Below are positions 1 to 8,034 of a stretch of 17,096 bases of DNA, in pieces. Numbering within the stretch: position 1 is the stretch's first letter; each line of letters starts with the position of its first letter. A program made the translations under genes and the position numbers. Origin of the DNA: an uncultured Porphyromonadaceae bacterium (GTDB lineage Bacteria; Bacteroidota; Bacteroidia; Bacteroidales; Muribaculaceae); assembly GCA_900555715.1 (NCBI GenBank), contig USMC01000056.1, positions 1 to 17,096 of the forward strand, given 5' to 3'. The notes below the pieces were generated by a model. The model saw only the letters and a list, made by a program, of their open reading frames with translations, was not told the DNA's origin and did no database searches.

Positions 1-586
1 AGTGCTCGCTGTCGATTACAGGTTTGGAATTACCGTGCATCTCAAGTTTTCCGCGCACAGAACCGCCTCCCATTCCGAGATTTTTCAGCGCGCCGCCGAA
101 GCCCGCCTGCTCATGACCTTTGAAATGCGTGAATGAAATGATGACGTCGGCGTCTGCCAACGCAGCTCCGATTTTAGGAGCATGGCAGTAGTCGGCATTA
201 TCGAGCGCTATCTCACGGTCGTCGTCGCCTTTGAGTCCGTCGGCAACGATGACCGGTGCCTTGACGGCAATGGGATTGAATCCGTTTTCCATAGCGCTTT
301 CGATGTGGTCGACAGCATTGGAACGGCGTCCGGAGTAAAGCGTATTACAGTCGGTGAGGAATGGACGCGCGCCTTGTTTGCGAAGAAGTTCACATAGCCT
401 GTTTGCGAAGTTAGGACGGATATACGCCAGATTACCGGGTTCTCCGAAATGTAGCTTGATGGCGACAAACTGATCCTTGAGCGGTAATTTAAGCAGACCG
501 CCGCGGATACATAGTCTTTCGAGCTTATCAAGAAGATTTGAATTGGCGTTAGTGCGCAGGTTGGTGAAATATACTTGTGATGCCAT
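1..586 (-). CDS. DUF362 domain protein, 3' end cut by window
   Basis: The frame is open from an ATG at 586-584 to the window edge, giving 195 codons; the C-terminus lies outside. The translation begins MASQVYFTNL and has the features I associate with the DUF362 family: VAIKLHFGEPGN near residues 41-52, FLTDCNTLYSG near 76-86, then ISFTHFKGHEQAGFGGALKN and GMGGGSVRGKLEMH. DUF362 proteins of this kind often carry a 4Fe-4S ferredoxin region in the C-terminal half. That part is not visible here, and the biochemical role of the family is poorly defined. The gene has its own promoter (611-642) and need not depend on the glycosyltransferase gene upstream. Family assignment is fairly sure; function is not. 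Confidence 0.85.
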   Translation of the reverse strand, partial: MASQVYFTNLRTNANSNLLDKLERLCIRGGLLKLPLKDQFVAIKLHFGEPGNLAYIRPNFANRLCELLRKQGARPFLTDCNTLYSGRRSNAVDHIESAMENGFNPIAVKAPVIVADGLKGDDDREIALDNADYCHAPKIGAALADADVIISFTHFKGHEQAGFGGALKNLGMGGGSVRGKLEMHGNSKPVIDSEH

Positions 587-610
587 GGCTTTAGATTATT
601 ATATATAGCG

Positions 611-642
611 CAAATATAGCGCAAAAAATTCAGATTACCAAA
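611..642 (-). promoter_or_regulatory. Bacteroidetes promoter for the DUF362 gene
   Basis: On the minus strand a TTTG (639-642) is followed by exactly 20 bp and then TATATTTG (611-618). This matches the Bacteroidetes primary sigma consensus TTTG / TAnnTTTG. The predicted start of transcription lies a few bases further on, leaving a leader of roughly 20 nt before the ATG at 586. The -33 box overlaps the last codons of the upstream glycosyltransferase gene. Confidence 0.8.
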
Positions 643-1462
643 GCGTATCGTGATTCCTCCGGAGGACGGCACGGGCGGATAGAGCGCCTGAGAGGAGATG
701 ACGCAGAGCGCGGAAAAAGCCGTACTGTCCGCTACGGCACAGTCGCCAGGCTTTCAGAGGCAGACGAAGGACAGTTGTTACAGGTGTGGTAAGCGCTATC
801 ACGGCGCCGGATGCCCTGAGAGTCGCATCCGTAAGCCGCATGGCTGTACCTGTGGATTCGTGCGGATGCGAGCACACCGTTATGGGGAAATAGCGGCACT
901 CAAGTCCTCGCTTTATAGCGCTGAGCAGCAACATTTCGTCCTCGCCGCAGTGGAGCCGTGGTGAATTGAGACCGAATTCCGGGCAAAAACGCAAAGCGCC
1001 TGTTCTTGAACGCCGCATGGAAAGCTCAATACTGGATACATGGTAGCCTTTGGGGTATGGCAGCGACAGCCGGACGCTTTCTGCCGGAAAGCGGCTCATA
1101 TCGCCGTGCACTGAGCGGAATGTAGCGAAATCCACGTCAGGATTCTCGGCAAAGGCTTTGCGAAGAGCCTGAATTCCATCGGGGAAAAACGTCACATCAT
1201 CGTCGCTGCAGACAATAATATCTGCAGTACAATGATCGAAGGCATTGTTTCGGTTCCTTGACAGTCCGGGCTGATCGAAACGACATACGATGACGTCGTC
1301 GCGGTTTTTCAGCGCATCGGGCACAGCAGCTCCTTCATCCGACTGCCACGACACGACATAGCGCACTCCTTCGAGCCGGGGAAGAGTCATCGAAGCAACT
1401 CTGCCTATGCCTTCGGGGCGATAGGTACATATGGCAATGTCGAGTGCAGGCAGTGTGTCCAT
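635..1462 (-). CDS. Family 2 (GT-A) glycosyltransferase
   Basis: This 275-aa protein starts at the ATG at 1462-1460, which overlaps the stop of the upstream gene as TAATG. An ATG 27 bases further upstream also exists, but the coupled start puts the GT-A opening LDIAICTYRP at residues 7-16. Other GT2 marks are GLSRNRNNA at 66-74, the metal-binding SDDDV at 86-90, and GEDEM at 173-177 with the likely catalytic acidic residue. No membrane helix is obvious, so it probably acts at the inner face of the membrane on an activated sugar and a glycan or lipid acceptor. The substrate cannot be told from sequence. It pairs with the GT4-like gene just upstream, suggesting successive steps of one surface-glycan pathway. 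Confidence 0.85.
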   Translation of the reverse strand: MDTLPALDIAICTYRPEGIGRVASMTLPRLEGVRYVVSWQSDEGAAVPDALKNRDDVIVCRFDQPGLSRNRNNAFDHCTADIIVCSDDDVTFFPDGIQALRKAFAENPDVDFATFRSVHGDMSRFPAESVRLSLPYPKGYHVSSIELSMRRSRTGALRFCPEFGLNSPRLHCGEDEMLLLSAIKRGLECRYFPITVCSHPHESTGTAMRLTDATLRASGAVIALTTPVTTVLRLPLKAWRLCRSGQYGFFRALRHLLSGALSARAVLRRNHDTLW

Positions 1463-2592
1463 TATCGTTCCTCTATGCGTTTTTTCCAAAAATCGAGAAA
1501 GCGGCGCGCCACAACGCGGCAGTCGTTATGCTTCACGGCAAACTCGCGCGAGCGGCGCCCGCGGTCGGCTATGCATCCGGGGTTGAGCACTATATCTTCC
1601 ATAACGCCGACAAGCTGTTCAAGATCTATAGGTGCGTTGATGATGGGACGGTTTTCTGTCTCGCCGATAAAGTCGTAGTATTCCGGTTCGGCGCCGCTGA
1701 CGACATTCAGCCCGTACGACATAGCCATGAGTGCCGTTGTGGCGGGTGTGTAGCTGTATATCTGGTCGAGCACTACGTGGGCGCTTTTCAGAAGGGCTGT
1801 GAATTCCGAAAACGGGCGGTTTTCAACAATTGTCAGTTCTGCTTTATCATGATGCCGGCAAATAACGTCGCGCGCAGCCTCCTCAAGCAAGTCACTGCCT
1901 TTCATCAGCTTACGCAGCCTGTCTCGCCCGAGAAAAAGCCGCACCTTTTCTATTTCTATATCCTCCGGCAGTTCTACGGGTTCATATAGCTCCGTATCAA
2001 CAGGAAGCCCTCCGTAAGCGGATTTCTCTTTGCCCAGACGCCGCTCCATTCCGAGATGATACTCGTATAGCACCGAAACAGCACCGTCAATTTCGTCGAA
2101 GAAACGATTCTGATACCCGACAAGCTCCTTAGAATGCCATTCATACCATTTGGCTGGGTTAGCGGCATTCATCCGCGAAGGCTTGCCTTCTACAAACCAC
2201 TCACTGTACCTCAGCGGCGTGTCGGGGGAGGCAACCATGTCGAGATACGCAATATCGGTGCTCATGGCTGTATAGAAAAGAGCACCGTTGTGTTTTTTCA
2301 GATGCTTCAGAAGGCTGTGCATACGCTCCGGACGCAAGCTGGCGAAAACAGGGTCGTTCACAGCGACAATATCGAAGCCCGACAGACGTCCGCACAGCAG
2401 ACGTTCTAAATTTATCCAGTGAAGAAATCCGCCTGCTTTAGACTTCCAGCGGCGCGAAACATCGACGTCGCGCGCTGTGTCCATCCAGCGCGAACCGTCG
2501 GAGGCTACTGTGACGTCACACCCCAGGCTGCGGAGTCCGGTGGCAAGGGTGCGGTGGCAGTTGCTGTAGTCGCCAAGAAGGAGTATGCGCAT
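1462..2592 (-). CDS. GT4-like (GT-B fold) glycosyltransferase
   Basis: A 376-aa protein begins MRILLLGDYSNCHRTLATGL, the opening Rossmann strand and loop of GT-B enzymes. The C-terminal half has a second Rossmann-like part (LFLGRDRLRKLMKGSDLLEE) and a donor-site region, TTALMAMSYGLNVVSGAEPE, matching the usual GT4 layout of (E)AMAxGxPVV. The first glutamate of the common EX7E motif is not apparent, because a threonine sits near that place, so either the donor site is modified or my alignment is off. It is 6 nt from pncC upstream and overlaps the GT2 gene downstream (TAATG). The substrate is unknown, and the protein is probably cytosolic or peripheral to the inner membrane. Confidence 0.75.
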   Translation of the reverse strand: MRILLLGDYSNCHRTLATGLRSLGCDVTVASDGSRWMDTARDVDVSRRWKSKAGGFLHWINLERLLCGRLSGFDIVAVNDPVFASLRPERMHSLLKHLKKHNGALFYTAMSTDIAYLDMVASPDTPLRYSEWFVEGKPSRMNAANPAKWYEWHSKELVGYQNRFFDEIDGAVSVLYEYHLGMERRLGKEKSAYGGLPVDTELYEPVELPEDIEIEKVRLFLGRDRLRKLMKGSDLLEEAARDVICRHHDKAELTIVENRPFSEFTALLKSAHVVLDQIYSYTPATTALMAMSYGLNVVSGAEPEYYDFIGETENRPIINAPIDLEQLVGVMEDIVLNPGCIADRGRRSREFAVKHNDCRVVARRFLDFWKKRIEER

Positions 2593-2598
2593 ATCGGG

Positions 2599-3063
2599 TC
2601 AGAGAAGAGATGAAAGAAGACTTAGCGCCGCTTCTGTTGCTTTACGGATGACGTCTGAACGGTCGCCGTCGAACTGAAAACGGCTTTCTACAGCATGATC
2701 CGGCGTACGCGCGGCAATCCATACCGTTCCCACCGGTTTGCCCGGTACTGCGCCGCCCGGTCCGGCGATACCGGAGGTGGAAACAGCACAATCGGCGTCA
2801 CACACACGACACGCCCCGACCGCCATCTGACGAACCACAGGCTGACTGACGGCGCCTTCCCGTTTCAGGTCGGCTTCGTCAACGCCCAGGACATTCATCT
2901 TGACCTCGTTGCAGTACGACACAACTCCACCCTTGTAGACGTCGGAGCATCCGGCCACTTCCGTTATGGTATGGGCGATGTTTCCGCCTGTACAACTTTC
3001 AGCCGTCGCCAACGTAAGATGAAGAGAACGGAGCTTTTCGAGTATTTCCAATGCCGTTGTCAT
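2599..3063 (-). CDS. pncC: Nicotinamide-nucleotide amidase, CinA C-terminal type
   Basis: At 154 aa this is the stand-alone CinA C-terminal domain, without the N-terminal MoaB-like domain of full CinA. The family hydrolyses nicotinamide mononucleotide to nicotinate mononucleotide and ammonia, feeding NAD recycling in the cytosol. Visible signatures are TAESCTGG (residues 20-27, with the conserved serine at 23), VVSYCNEVK (47-55, with conserved tyrosine and lysine) and STSGIAGPGG (95-104). The start ATG overlaps the tsaD stop as ATGA, so translation is probably coupled. The tsaD-pncC order is compact and both are housekeeping enzymes. Assignment is firm at domain level; activity is inferred from the family. 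Confidence 0.92.
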   Translation of the reverse strand: MTTALEILEKLRSLHLTLATAESCTGGNIAHTITEVAGCSDVYKGGVVSYCNEVKMNVLGVDEADLKREGAVSQPVVRQMAVGACRVCDADCAVSTSGIAGPGGAVPGKPVGTVWIAARTPDHAVESRFQFDGDRSDVIRKATEAALSLLSSLL

Positions 3064-4079
3064 ATTTCAACACGAGCGTAAGGTGCTGTCTCGTAGGGAC
3101 AGAAAATTTTGTCGAGATATTTGAAATATCCAGCTATAGCCACCATGGCGGCGTTGTCGGTGGTGAACTTGCGCTGCGGGATGAATGCCTTCACTCCGTG
3201 CGCTGCGCACAGGTCGGCAACTGCCTGGCGGACTCCACTGTTTGCCGATACACCGCCACCTATGGCGACGGTGCACACACCGGTCTGCCGGATAGCCTTG
3301 TCGAGCTTGTCGGTGAGAATGGAAATTATCGTAGCCTGCAGCGAAGCGGCGAGATCGGCGCGGTTATTCTCAATAAATGCCGGATCTTTTTTCAGACCGT
3401 CGCGCAGAGTATAGAGGAACGACGTTTTCAATCCGCTGAAACTGTAGTCAAGTCCCGGAATATGCGGTTTGGCAAAAGCAAAAGCCTTGGGATTCCCTTC
3501 CGCGGCAAGACGGTCGATGTGCGGACCGCCCGGATAAGGAAGCCCCATCACCTTGGCGCACTTGTCGAAAGCCTCGCCGGCGGCATCGTCGATGGTGCGT
3601 CCGAGGATTTCCATGTCGTTATACCCTTTCACCATGATAATCTGCGAGTTGCCGCCCGAAACGAGGAGACAGAGATATGGAAACGACGGCACTTCGTCGC
3701 TGGCATTCTCGCGGACAAAATGCGCCAGTACATGACCGTGGAGATGATTGACGTCGACAATAGGTATCCTCAGACCGAGCGACATTCCTTTGGCAAAGCT
3801 TGTGCCTACGAGAAGAGAGCCTATCAGCCCGGGACCACGGGTGAATGCTATTGCACTGAGGTCTTTCTTGTCCACTCCGGCACGCCGGAGGGCGGCATCG
3901 ACGACAGGAACAATATTCTGCTGATGCGCACGCGACGCCAGTTCGGGCACCACACCGCCGTATTCTTCATGCACCTGCTGCGAGGCGATGACGTTACTCA
4001 GCAAAATACCGTCGCGTACAACAGCAGCTGAGGTGTCGTCGCACGATGATTCTATTCCTAATATTGTTATTCCTTCCAT
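3060..4079 (-). CDS. tsaD: tRNA N6-adenosine threonylcarbamoyltransferase TsaD
   Basis: A 339-aa protein of full family length. TsaD (formerly Gcp/YgjD) moves the threonylcarbamoyl group to A37 of ANN-decoding tRNAs, with TsaB and TsaE, in the cytosol. The ASKHA fold is clear: ILGIESSCDDTSAAV at the N-terminus, the metal-binding HLHGH at 112-116, LLVSGGNSQ near 138-146, GLDYSFSGLK at 209-218, AIGGGVSANSGVR at 272-284, and FTTDNAAM with the conserved aspartate at 308. It ends in a 4-nt ATGA overlap with pncC and sits 11 nt downstream of the beta-barrel gene, so it may be read from that gene's promoter. tsaB and tsaE are not in the window. Confidence 0.97.
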   Translation of the reverse strand: MEGITILGIESSCDDTSAAVVRDGILLSNVIASQQVHEEYGGVVPELASRAHQQNIVPVVDAALRRAGVDKKDLSAIAFTRGPGLIGSLLVGTSFAKGMSLGLRIPIVDVNHLHGHVLAHFVRENASDEVPSFPYLCLLVSGGNSQIIMVKGYNDMEILGRTIDDAAGEAFDKCAKVMGLPYPGGPHIDRLAAEGNPKAFAFAKPHIPGLDYSFSGLKTSFLYTLRDGLKKDPAFIENNRADLAASLQATIISILTDKLDKAIRQTGVCTVAIGGGVSANSGVRQAVADLCAAHGVKAFIPQRKFTTDNAAMVAIAGYFKYLDKIFCPYETAPYARVEI

Positions 4080-4090
4080 TACGTAGAAAT

Positions 4091-4636
4091 TTAGAAAATA
4101 TAGGCTATGCCTGCACTGACAAGAGCATGCGAGAAGTCTTTAACAAAAGTATAGCGCCCCTCTATGCTGATTTTCAGCGAGCTCGCGCATCTGATATCGA
4201 AGCCCAGACCGGCATTTGCCCCGAAGCGGTTGGCGCGGGTGTTCACATCTTTATCTTCGTCAAGAGAGCTACGCATCGTCCATGAGTTGAATGCAAGACC
4301 TGCGAGAGGATAGATGGCTGCGCGTCCGGCGGCAAAGGGTATGGGGAAATGCATGTCCAGATTTATGATGAGCGCGTCCTTGTCGCGGTTGCGGAAAACG
4401 ATGCCCATCTGCGGAGCTATACGCACATTCTGACTGAACGAATATTGGAGCACAAGCCCCGCCATCGGCGAATGATTGGCGCTGACATATCCGCCTTTGA
4501 CGCCGAAACTCTTCTGTCCGCGGACGTCCTGCGCGAGCGAGGATGCTGCCGCCACAATAAAAAATGCTATAAGAAACAGCAACCGCAATGCCCGCCGGCA
4601 TGATGATGCGTCAGATGTGTTATATGATATGTTCAT
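4091..4636 (-). CDS. Outer-membrane beta-barrel protein
   Basis: A 181-aa protein with an N-terminal signal peptide: basic CRRALR, then a hydrophobic stretch LLFLIAFFIVAAASS, with likely cleavage near SLA/QD at about residue 36. The mature part has alternating hydrophobic and polar strands with glycine turns (FGVKGGYVSA, MAGLVLQYSF, RIAPQMGIVF, AIYPLAGLAF, FGANAGLGFDI, KISIEGRYTFV) and ends in aromatic YIF, typical of small barrels of the OMP_b-brl group. It probably sits in the outer membrane; the function is unknown. It is first in the leftward cluster and lies 11 nt before tsaD, so a stress or envelope link to tsaD is possible but not shown. Start and length are reasonably sure. Confidence 0.8.
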   Translation of the reverse strand: MNISYNTSDASSCRRALRLLFLIAFFIVAAASSLAQDVRGQKSFGVKGGYVSANHSPMAGLVLQYSFSQNVRIAPQMGIVFRNRDKDALIINLDMHFPIPFAAGRAAIYPLAGLAFNSWTMRSSLDEDKDVNTRANRFGANAGLGFDIRCASSLKISIEGRYTFVKDFSHALVSAGIAYIF

Positions 4637-4685
4637 GCAATTAGTTTTGACACTTATTTCATAACCTAATTTAACTGAGGGAACG

Positions 4686-4693
4686 CAAAGTTA
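4686..4693 (-). promoter_or_regulatory. Possible -7 box for the beta-barrel/tsaD cluster
   Basis: TAACTTTG on the minus strand fits the Bacteroidetes TAnnTTTG box and would give a leader of about 45 nt before the ATG at 4636. No TTTG is present 20 bp upstream, unlike the other promoters in this window, so the site is weaker or needs an activator. Confidence 0.4.
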
Positions 4694-4755
4694 GCAGTTT
4701 TTCGCCATACGCTATGTTTAAGCACCGTTAAAAAAATAACAATGGCGTTATACCG

Positions 4756-4787
4756 CTTGTTTATTATATTGAAATCGTATATATTTG
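4756..4787 (+). promoter_or_regulatory. Promoter of the glpKF operon
   Basis: CTTG (4756-4759), then 20 bp, then TATATTTG (4780-4787). The -7 box is perfect and the -33 box differs from TTTG in one base. Transcription should start near 4795, placing the small inverted repeat at 4799-4812 at the very 5' end of the mRNA. Confidence 0.75.
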
Positions 4788-4798
4788 CACACATCACC

Positions 4799-4812
4799 GC
4801 CCTTAAAAGGGC
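4799..4812 (+). promoter_or_regulatory. Short inverted repeat in the glpK leader
   Basis: GCCCT-taaa-AGGGC forms a 5-bp stem with a 4-base loop, 14 nt before the glpK ATG and a few bases after the predicted transcription start. It could be a 5' stabilising hairpin or a DNA operator. No regulator gene lies beside it. Confidence 0.35.
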
Positions 4813-4826
4813 AAAACGCCTTAACT

Positions 4827-6323
4827 ATGACAGAAAAATACATCCTCGCACTCGACGAAGGCACGACAAGCACACGCGCCATAGTTTTCGACCATGACGG
4901 TAAGATATGCTCAGTGGCACAGAAGGAATTCCAGCAATATTTTCCTAAATCGGGATGGGTTGAACACAATCCTCATGACATCTGGGCCTCGCAGGCCGCT
5001 GTCATCGCAGAAGCTATTTCATGTATAGGCATCAACGGTCTGGACATCGCCGCCATCGGAATCACGAACCAGCGTGAAACGACAATAGTATGGGACGTCG
5101 ACACCGGAGAGCCAGTCTACAATGCTATAGTATGGCAGGACAGACGTACTTCCGACTATTGCGACCAGCTTAAAGCCCGCGGTCTCGTCGATATGATACA
5201 GAGCAAGACAGGACTTATACTCGACGCTTATTTCAGCGCCACTAAAATCAAATGGATTCTCGATAATGTCCCAGGAGCAGCAGAGCGTGCCAAGCAGGGC
5301 AAACTGCGCTTCGGAACCGTCGACACCTGGCTCGTATGGTGTCTCACTCGCGGAACTGTCCATATCACCGATGTCACGAACGCATCGCGCACCATGCTGT
5401 ATAACATCCACACTCTCAAATGGGACGAGGAACTTCTGAAACTGTTCGGCATTCCTGTGTCGATGATGCCGGAAGTGAAACAGAGCAGCGAGATTTACGG
5501 ACACACCACCACTACCCTCTTCGCTCACGAAGTGCCCATCGCAGGCATAGCAGGCGACCAGCAGGCGGCTCTTTTCGGACAGATGTGCATTGAGCCCGGC
5601 TCTGTGAAAAACACATACGGCACCGGATGCTTCCTACTGATGAACACTGGCGACAAGCCCATCCGCTCGCAAAACCGCCTGCTCACCACTATCGCATGGC
5701 AAATCAACGGCAAAGTGAACTATGCTCTCGAAGGTTCCATTTTTGTCGGCGGTTCAGTCGTGCAGTGGCTGCGCGACGGGCTCAAATGTATCTCGTCATC
5801 GTCGGAAGTCGAGGCTCTCGCAGCTTCCGTACCCGATACCGACGGCGTCTATTTCGTACCCGCCCTCACCGGCATGGGTGCTCCTTACTGGTCGCCCGAC
5901 GCGCGCGGACTCATCTGCGGCATCTCGCGCGGCACGACGACGGCGCATATAGCACGTGCCGCCCTCGAAGGCATCGCTTTCCAGACCTACGACATTGTCA
6001 AGGCTATGGAACGCGACTCCAGCCTTCCTATAAGCAATCTCAAAGTCGATGGCGGAGCTTCGCGAAACAACCTCCTGATGCAGTTCCAGAGCAATATTCT
6101 CGACACCGAAGTGCTCCGCCCGGAAGTCACCGAGACGACGGCACTTGGAGCCGCATATCTCGCAGGACTCGCCGTCGGCTACTGGAACAGTATCGACGAA
6201 ATCAGAAAGCAATGGCGTGTCGACCGCACCTTCCTGCCCGACGGCGATAAGAAAGCCGTCAGCGACAGCCTCGCCGGATGGAACGACGCTGTGCAGCGCA
6301 CTCTTTTAAACACTCATAAATAA
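4827..6323 (+). CDS. glpK: Glycerol kinase GlpK
   Basis: A 498-aa FGGY-family kinase that makes sn-glycerol 3-phosphate from glycerol and ATP in the cytosol. The ATG at 4827 is chosen because a longer in-frame TTG start would fall inside the -7 box. Residue positions match the E. coli enzyme closely: D10 in LALDEGTTSTR, R83-E84 in GITNQRETT, W103 in AIVWQDRRT, Y135 in LDAYFSATK and the catalytic aspartate at 244 in AGDQQAALFGQ. The FGGY C-terminal signature GGASRNNLLMQFQSN is present. It is followed 9 nt later by glpF, the usual uptake partner. No glycerol-3-phosphate dehydrogenase gene is in the window. Confidence 0.97.
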   Translation: MTEKYILALDEGTTSTRAIVFDHDGKICSVAQKEFQQYFPKSGWVEHNPHDIWASQAAVIAEAISCIGINGLDIAAIGITNQRETTIVWDVDTGEPVYNAIVWQDRRTSDYCDQLKARGLVDMIQSKTGLILDAYFSATKIKWILDNVPGAAERAKQGKLRFGTVDTWLVWCLTRGTVHITDVTNASRTMLYNIHTLKWDEELLKLFGIPVSMMPEVKQSSEIYGHTTTTLFAHEVPIAGIAGDQQAALFGQMCIEPGSVKNTYGTGCFLLMNTGDKPIRSQNRLLTTIAWQINGKVNYALEGSIFVGGSVVQWLRDGLKCISSSSEVEALAASVPDTDGVYFVPALTGMGAPYWSPDARGLICGISRGTTTAHIARAALEGIAFQTYDIVKAMERDSSLPISNLKVDGGASRNNLLMQFQSNILDTEVLRPEVTETTALGAAYLAGLAVGYWNSIDEIRKQWRVDRTFLPDGDKKAVSDSLAGWNDAVQRTLLNTHK

Positions 6324-6332
6324 TCAGTCATT

Positions 6333-7082
6333 ATGGAGATATCGCTCACTATGCAATGTGTCTTCGAGTTTCTCGGGACATTTGTCATGCTTCTTCTCGG
6401 CTGCGGCGTTGTGGCGTGCGTCAGCCTCAAAAAATCCAAAGGCGAAAGCGCCGGATGGATAGTAGTCACTATTGCCTGGGGTCTTGCCGTGAGCGTAGGA
6501 GTATGGATCGCCGGTCCTTTCACCGGAGCGCACCTCAATCCCGCCGTATCTGTAGGTCTCGCCGCTGCCGGAAAATTTCCGTGGAGCTCTGTCCTGCCGT
6601 ACGTCTGCTCGCAGATTGCCGGTGGCATTGCCGGAGGCGTGGTCGTCTACCTCTTCTATAAAGACCATTTTGACGCCACTGAAGACCAGGCAACCAAGCT
6701 CGGCGTATTCGCCACCATTCCGGCGATAGAAAACCACTGGCGCAACTTCCTGTGCGAAATCGTCGGCACGTTCATACTCGTGCTCGTCATCCTGTTCCTC
6801 GGCGACAAAAACAACTCCTCAGAAGTCGGTCTGGGCACTATCGGAGCGATACCTGTCGGACTTCTCGTCGTTGTCATCGGCATGGCGCTCGGAGGCACAA
6901 CCGGATATGCCATCAATCCTGCCCGCGACCTCGGTCCACGCATCGCACATGCTATTCTGCCCATCAAAGGCAAAGGTTCGAACCAATGGGGCTACAGCTG
7001 GGTTCCCGCCACTGCTCCTATCGTAGGCGCGGCTCTTGCAGCTCTCGCATACTATCTTATCGTACGCGGACTTGCCGCATAA
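6333..7082 (+). CDS. glpF: Glycerol facilitator GlpF (MIP family)
   Basis: A 249-aa inner-membrane channel with six predicted helices and two half-helices. The NPA boxes are HLNPAVSVG (NPA at 69-71) and AINPARDLGPR (NPA at 195-197); the aspartate after NPAR is the mark of glycerol facilitators as opposed to water channels. By alignment with E. coli GlpF the selectivity filter would be W49, Y192 and R198, so the usual phenylalanine is replaced by tyrosine; this is an inference from motif spacing. It carries glycerol down its gradient, and GlpK traps it as the phosphate. It lies 9 nt after glpK and its stop overlaps the next start (TAATG). Confidence 0.95.
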   Translation: MEISLTMQCVFEFLGTFVMLLLGCGVVACVSLKKSKGESAGWIVVTIAWGLAVSVGVWIAGPFTGAHLNPAVSVGLAAAGKFPWSSVLPYVCSQIAGGIAGGVVVYLFYKDHFDATEDQATKLGVFATIPAIENHWRNFLCEIVGTFILVLVILFLGDKNNSSEVGLGTIGAIPVGLLVVVIGMALGGTTGYAINPARDLGPRIAHAILPIKGKGSNQWGYSWVPATAPIVGAALAALAYYLIVRGLAA

Positions 7083-7927
7083 TGCCGATGAACAGATTCA
7101 TAAAAGCATTCCTGACATACGCCGTCATCGCTGCTGCGTTTCCCGTGGGAGCGCAGCAGACAGGCAGCGGCGAAGAAGACCCTTATTTTCTTCTTGCCGA
7201 CGAGGCATCCAAAGCGATAGATGTCGGCGACTACCAGCAAGCCGCCGAACGCCTGCGCGAAGCCATTGCCATGCGCCCCGATGAACCGCAGACCGTTCTG
7301 CTGATGTCGAATCTCGGCATGGTATATTCATATATGGGACAGGATTCCCTCGCTATCGCAACTTTTGACGCCGCTCTTGAAAAAGCGCCATCGATGCGCA
7401 CAGTGCAGACGAACCGCGCCAGCATCCTTATCCGCAACGGACGGGCGGCTGAGGCATATTCCGACCTTACAAAAATCATCGAAGCCGACTCCGCAAACGT
7501 TGAGGCACGCTACCTCCACGGCATTCTGTCGCTCAGTCTTTCCGACCTCGAAACCGCCGAAGCCGACCTTCGTGTACTTGCCAACGCCGAACCTGAGAGC
7601 CTGCGCACTGCCGCCTGCATGTCGGCTCTTCTGAGCGCGCTCGACCGTCATGCCGAAGCGACACCGTTCCTTCAACGTCTTGCAGAGCAGTCCGGCGAGG
7701 CGGAAGACTATGCCGCCCTCGCGATAAACTATATTGAACTTGGAAAGCTCACCGACGCCGGCGCAACAATCGCCGAAGGGCTTGCTAAACACCCCGACAG
7801 CGGCGAACTGTACCTGAGCCGTGCCAAGCTCAATCAGGCGCGCTACGACTACCCTGCTGCGAAAGCCGACGCGCGCAAAGCGGAATCACTCGGCATCGAC
7901 CTCTCCCGCCTCCGCGATTTCAAGTGA
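7082..7927 (+). CDS. Exported tetratricopeptide-repeat protein
   Basis: A 281-aa protein, third gene of the glycerol operon. Its ATG overlaps the glpF stop (TAATG); a second ATG 6 nt on (MNRFIKAF) is an equally good start. An N-terminal signal peptide (NRFIKAFLTYAVIAAAFPVGAQ) predicts export to the periplasm. The rest is helical TPR-like repeats of about 34 residues: units around ASKAIDVGDYQQAAERLREA, LGMVYSYMGQDSLAIATFDAA, RASILIRNGRAAEAYSDLTK, LHGILSLSLSDLETAEADL and further degenerate copies to the C-terminus. TPR domains bind partner proteins; no partner can be named. Being translationally linked to glpF suggests a glycerol-related or envelope role, unproven. Confidence 0.85.
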   Translation: MPMNRFIKAFLTYAVIAAAFPVGAQQTGSGEEDPYFLLADEASKAIDVGDYQQAAERLREAIAMRPDEPQTVLLMSNLGMVYSYMGQDSLAIATFDAALEKAPSMRTVQTNRASILIRNGRAAEAYSDLTKIIEADSANVEARYLHGILSLSLSDLETAEADLRVLANAEPESLRTAACMSALLSALDRHAEATPFLQRLAEQSGEAEDYAALAINYIELGKLTDAGATIAEGLAKHPDSGELYLSRAKLNQARYDYPAAKADARKAESLGIDLSRLRDFK

Positions 7928-7990
7928 CTTTAGACTGTCGGTCAAACTATCCGGCTCTTAACAAAGACCTCATGTAGAAAAACACACAAA

Positions 7991-8015
7991 AGCCTCCGGC
8001 TCGCGACCGGAGGCT
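7991..8015. terminator. Terminator between convergent genes
   Basis: A perfect 9-bp stem (AGCCTCCGG / CCGGAGGCT) with a 7-base loop. On the minus strand it is followed by TTTTGTGTGTTTTT, so it is a good intrinsic terminator for the GLUG-protein operon. On the plus strand the downstream tract is only AT-rich, giving weaker termination after the TPR gene. Confidence 0.85.
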
Positions 8016-8034
8016 ATACATAAATATATCCGTA

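Noticed and set aside
3051..4031. 326-codon plus-strand frame opposite tsaD
   Set aside because: Lies wholly antisense to a clear, motif-complete tsaD; long antisense frames arise from codon bias in GC-rich genes.
4785..4826. Longer glpK start at TTG 4785
   Set aside because: It falls inside the predicted -7 box, and the extra 14 residues precede the conserved MTEKYILALD start.
5627..6250. 207-codon frame inside glpK
   Set aside because: Arg-rich out-of-frame translation of glpK with no domain.
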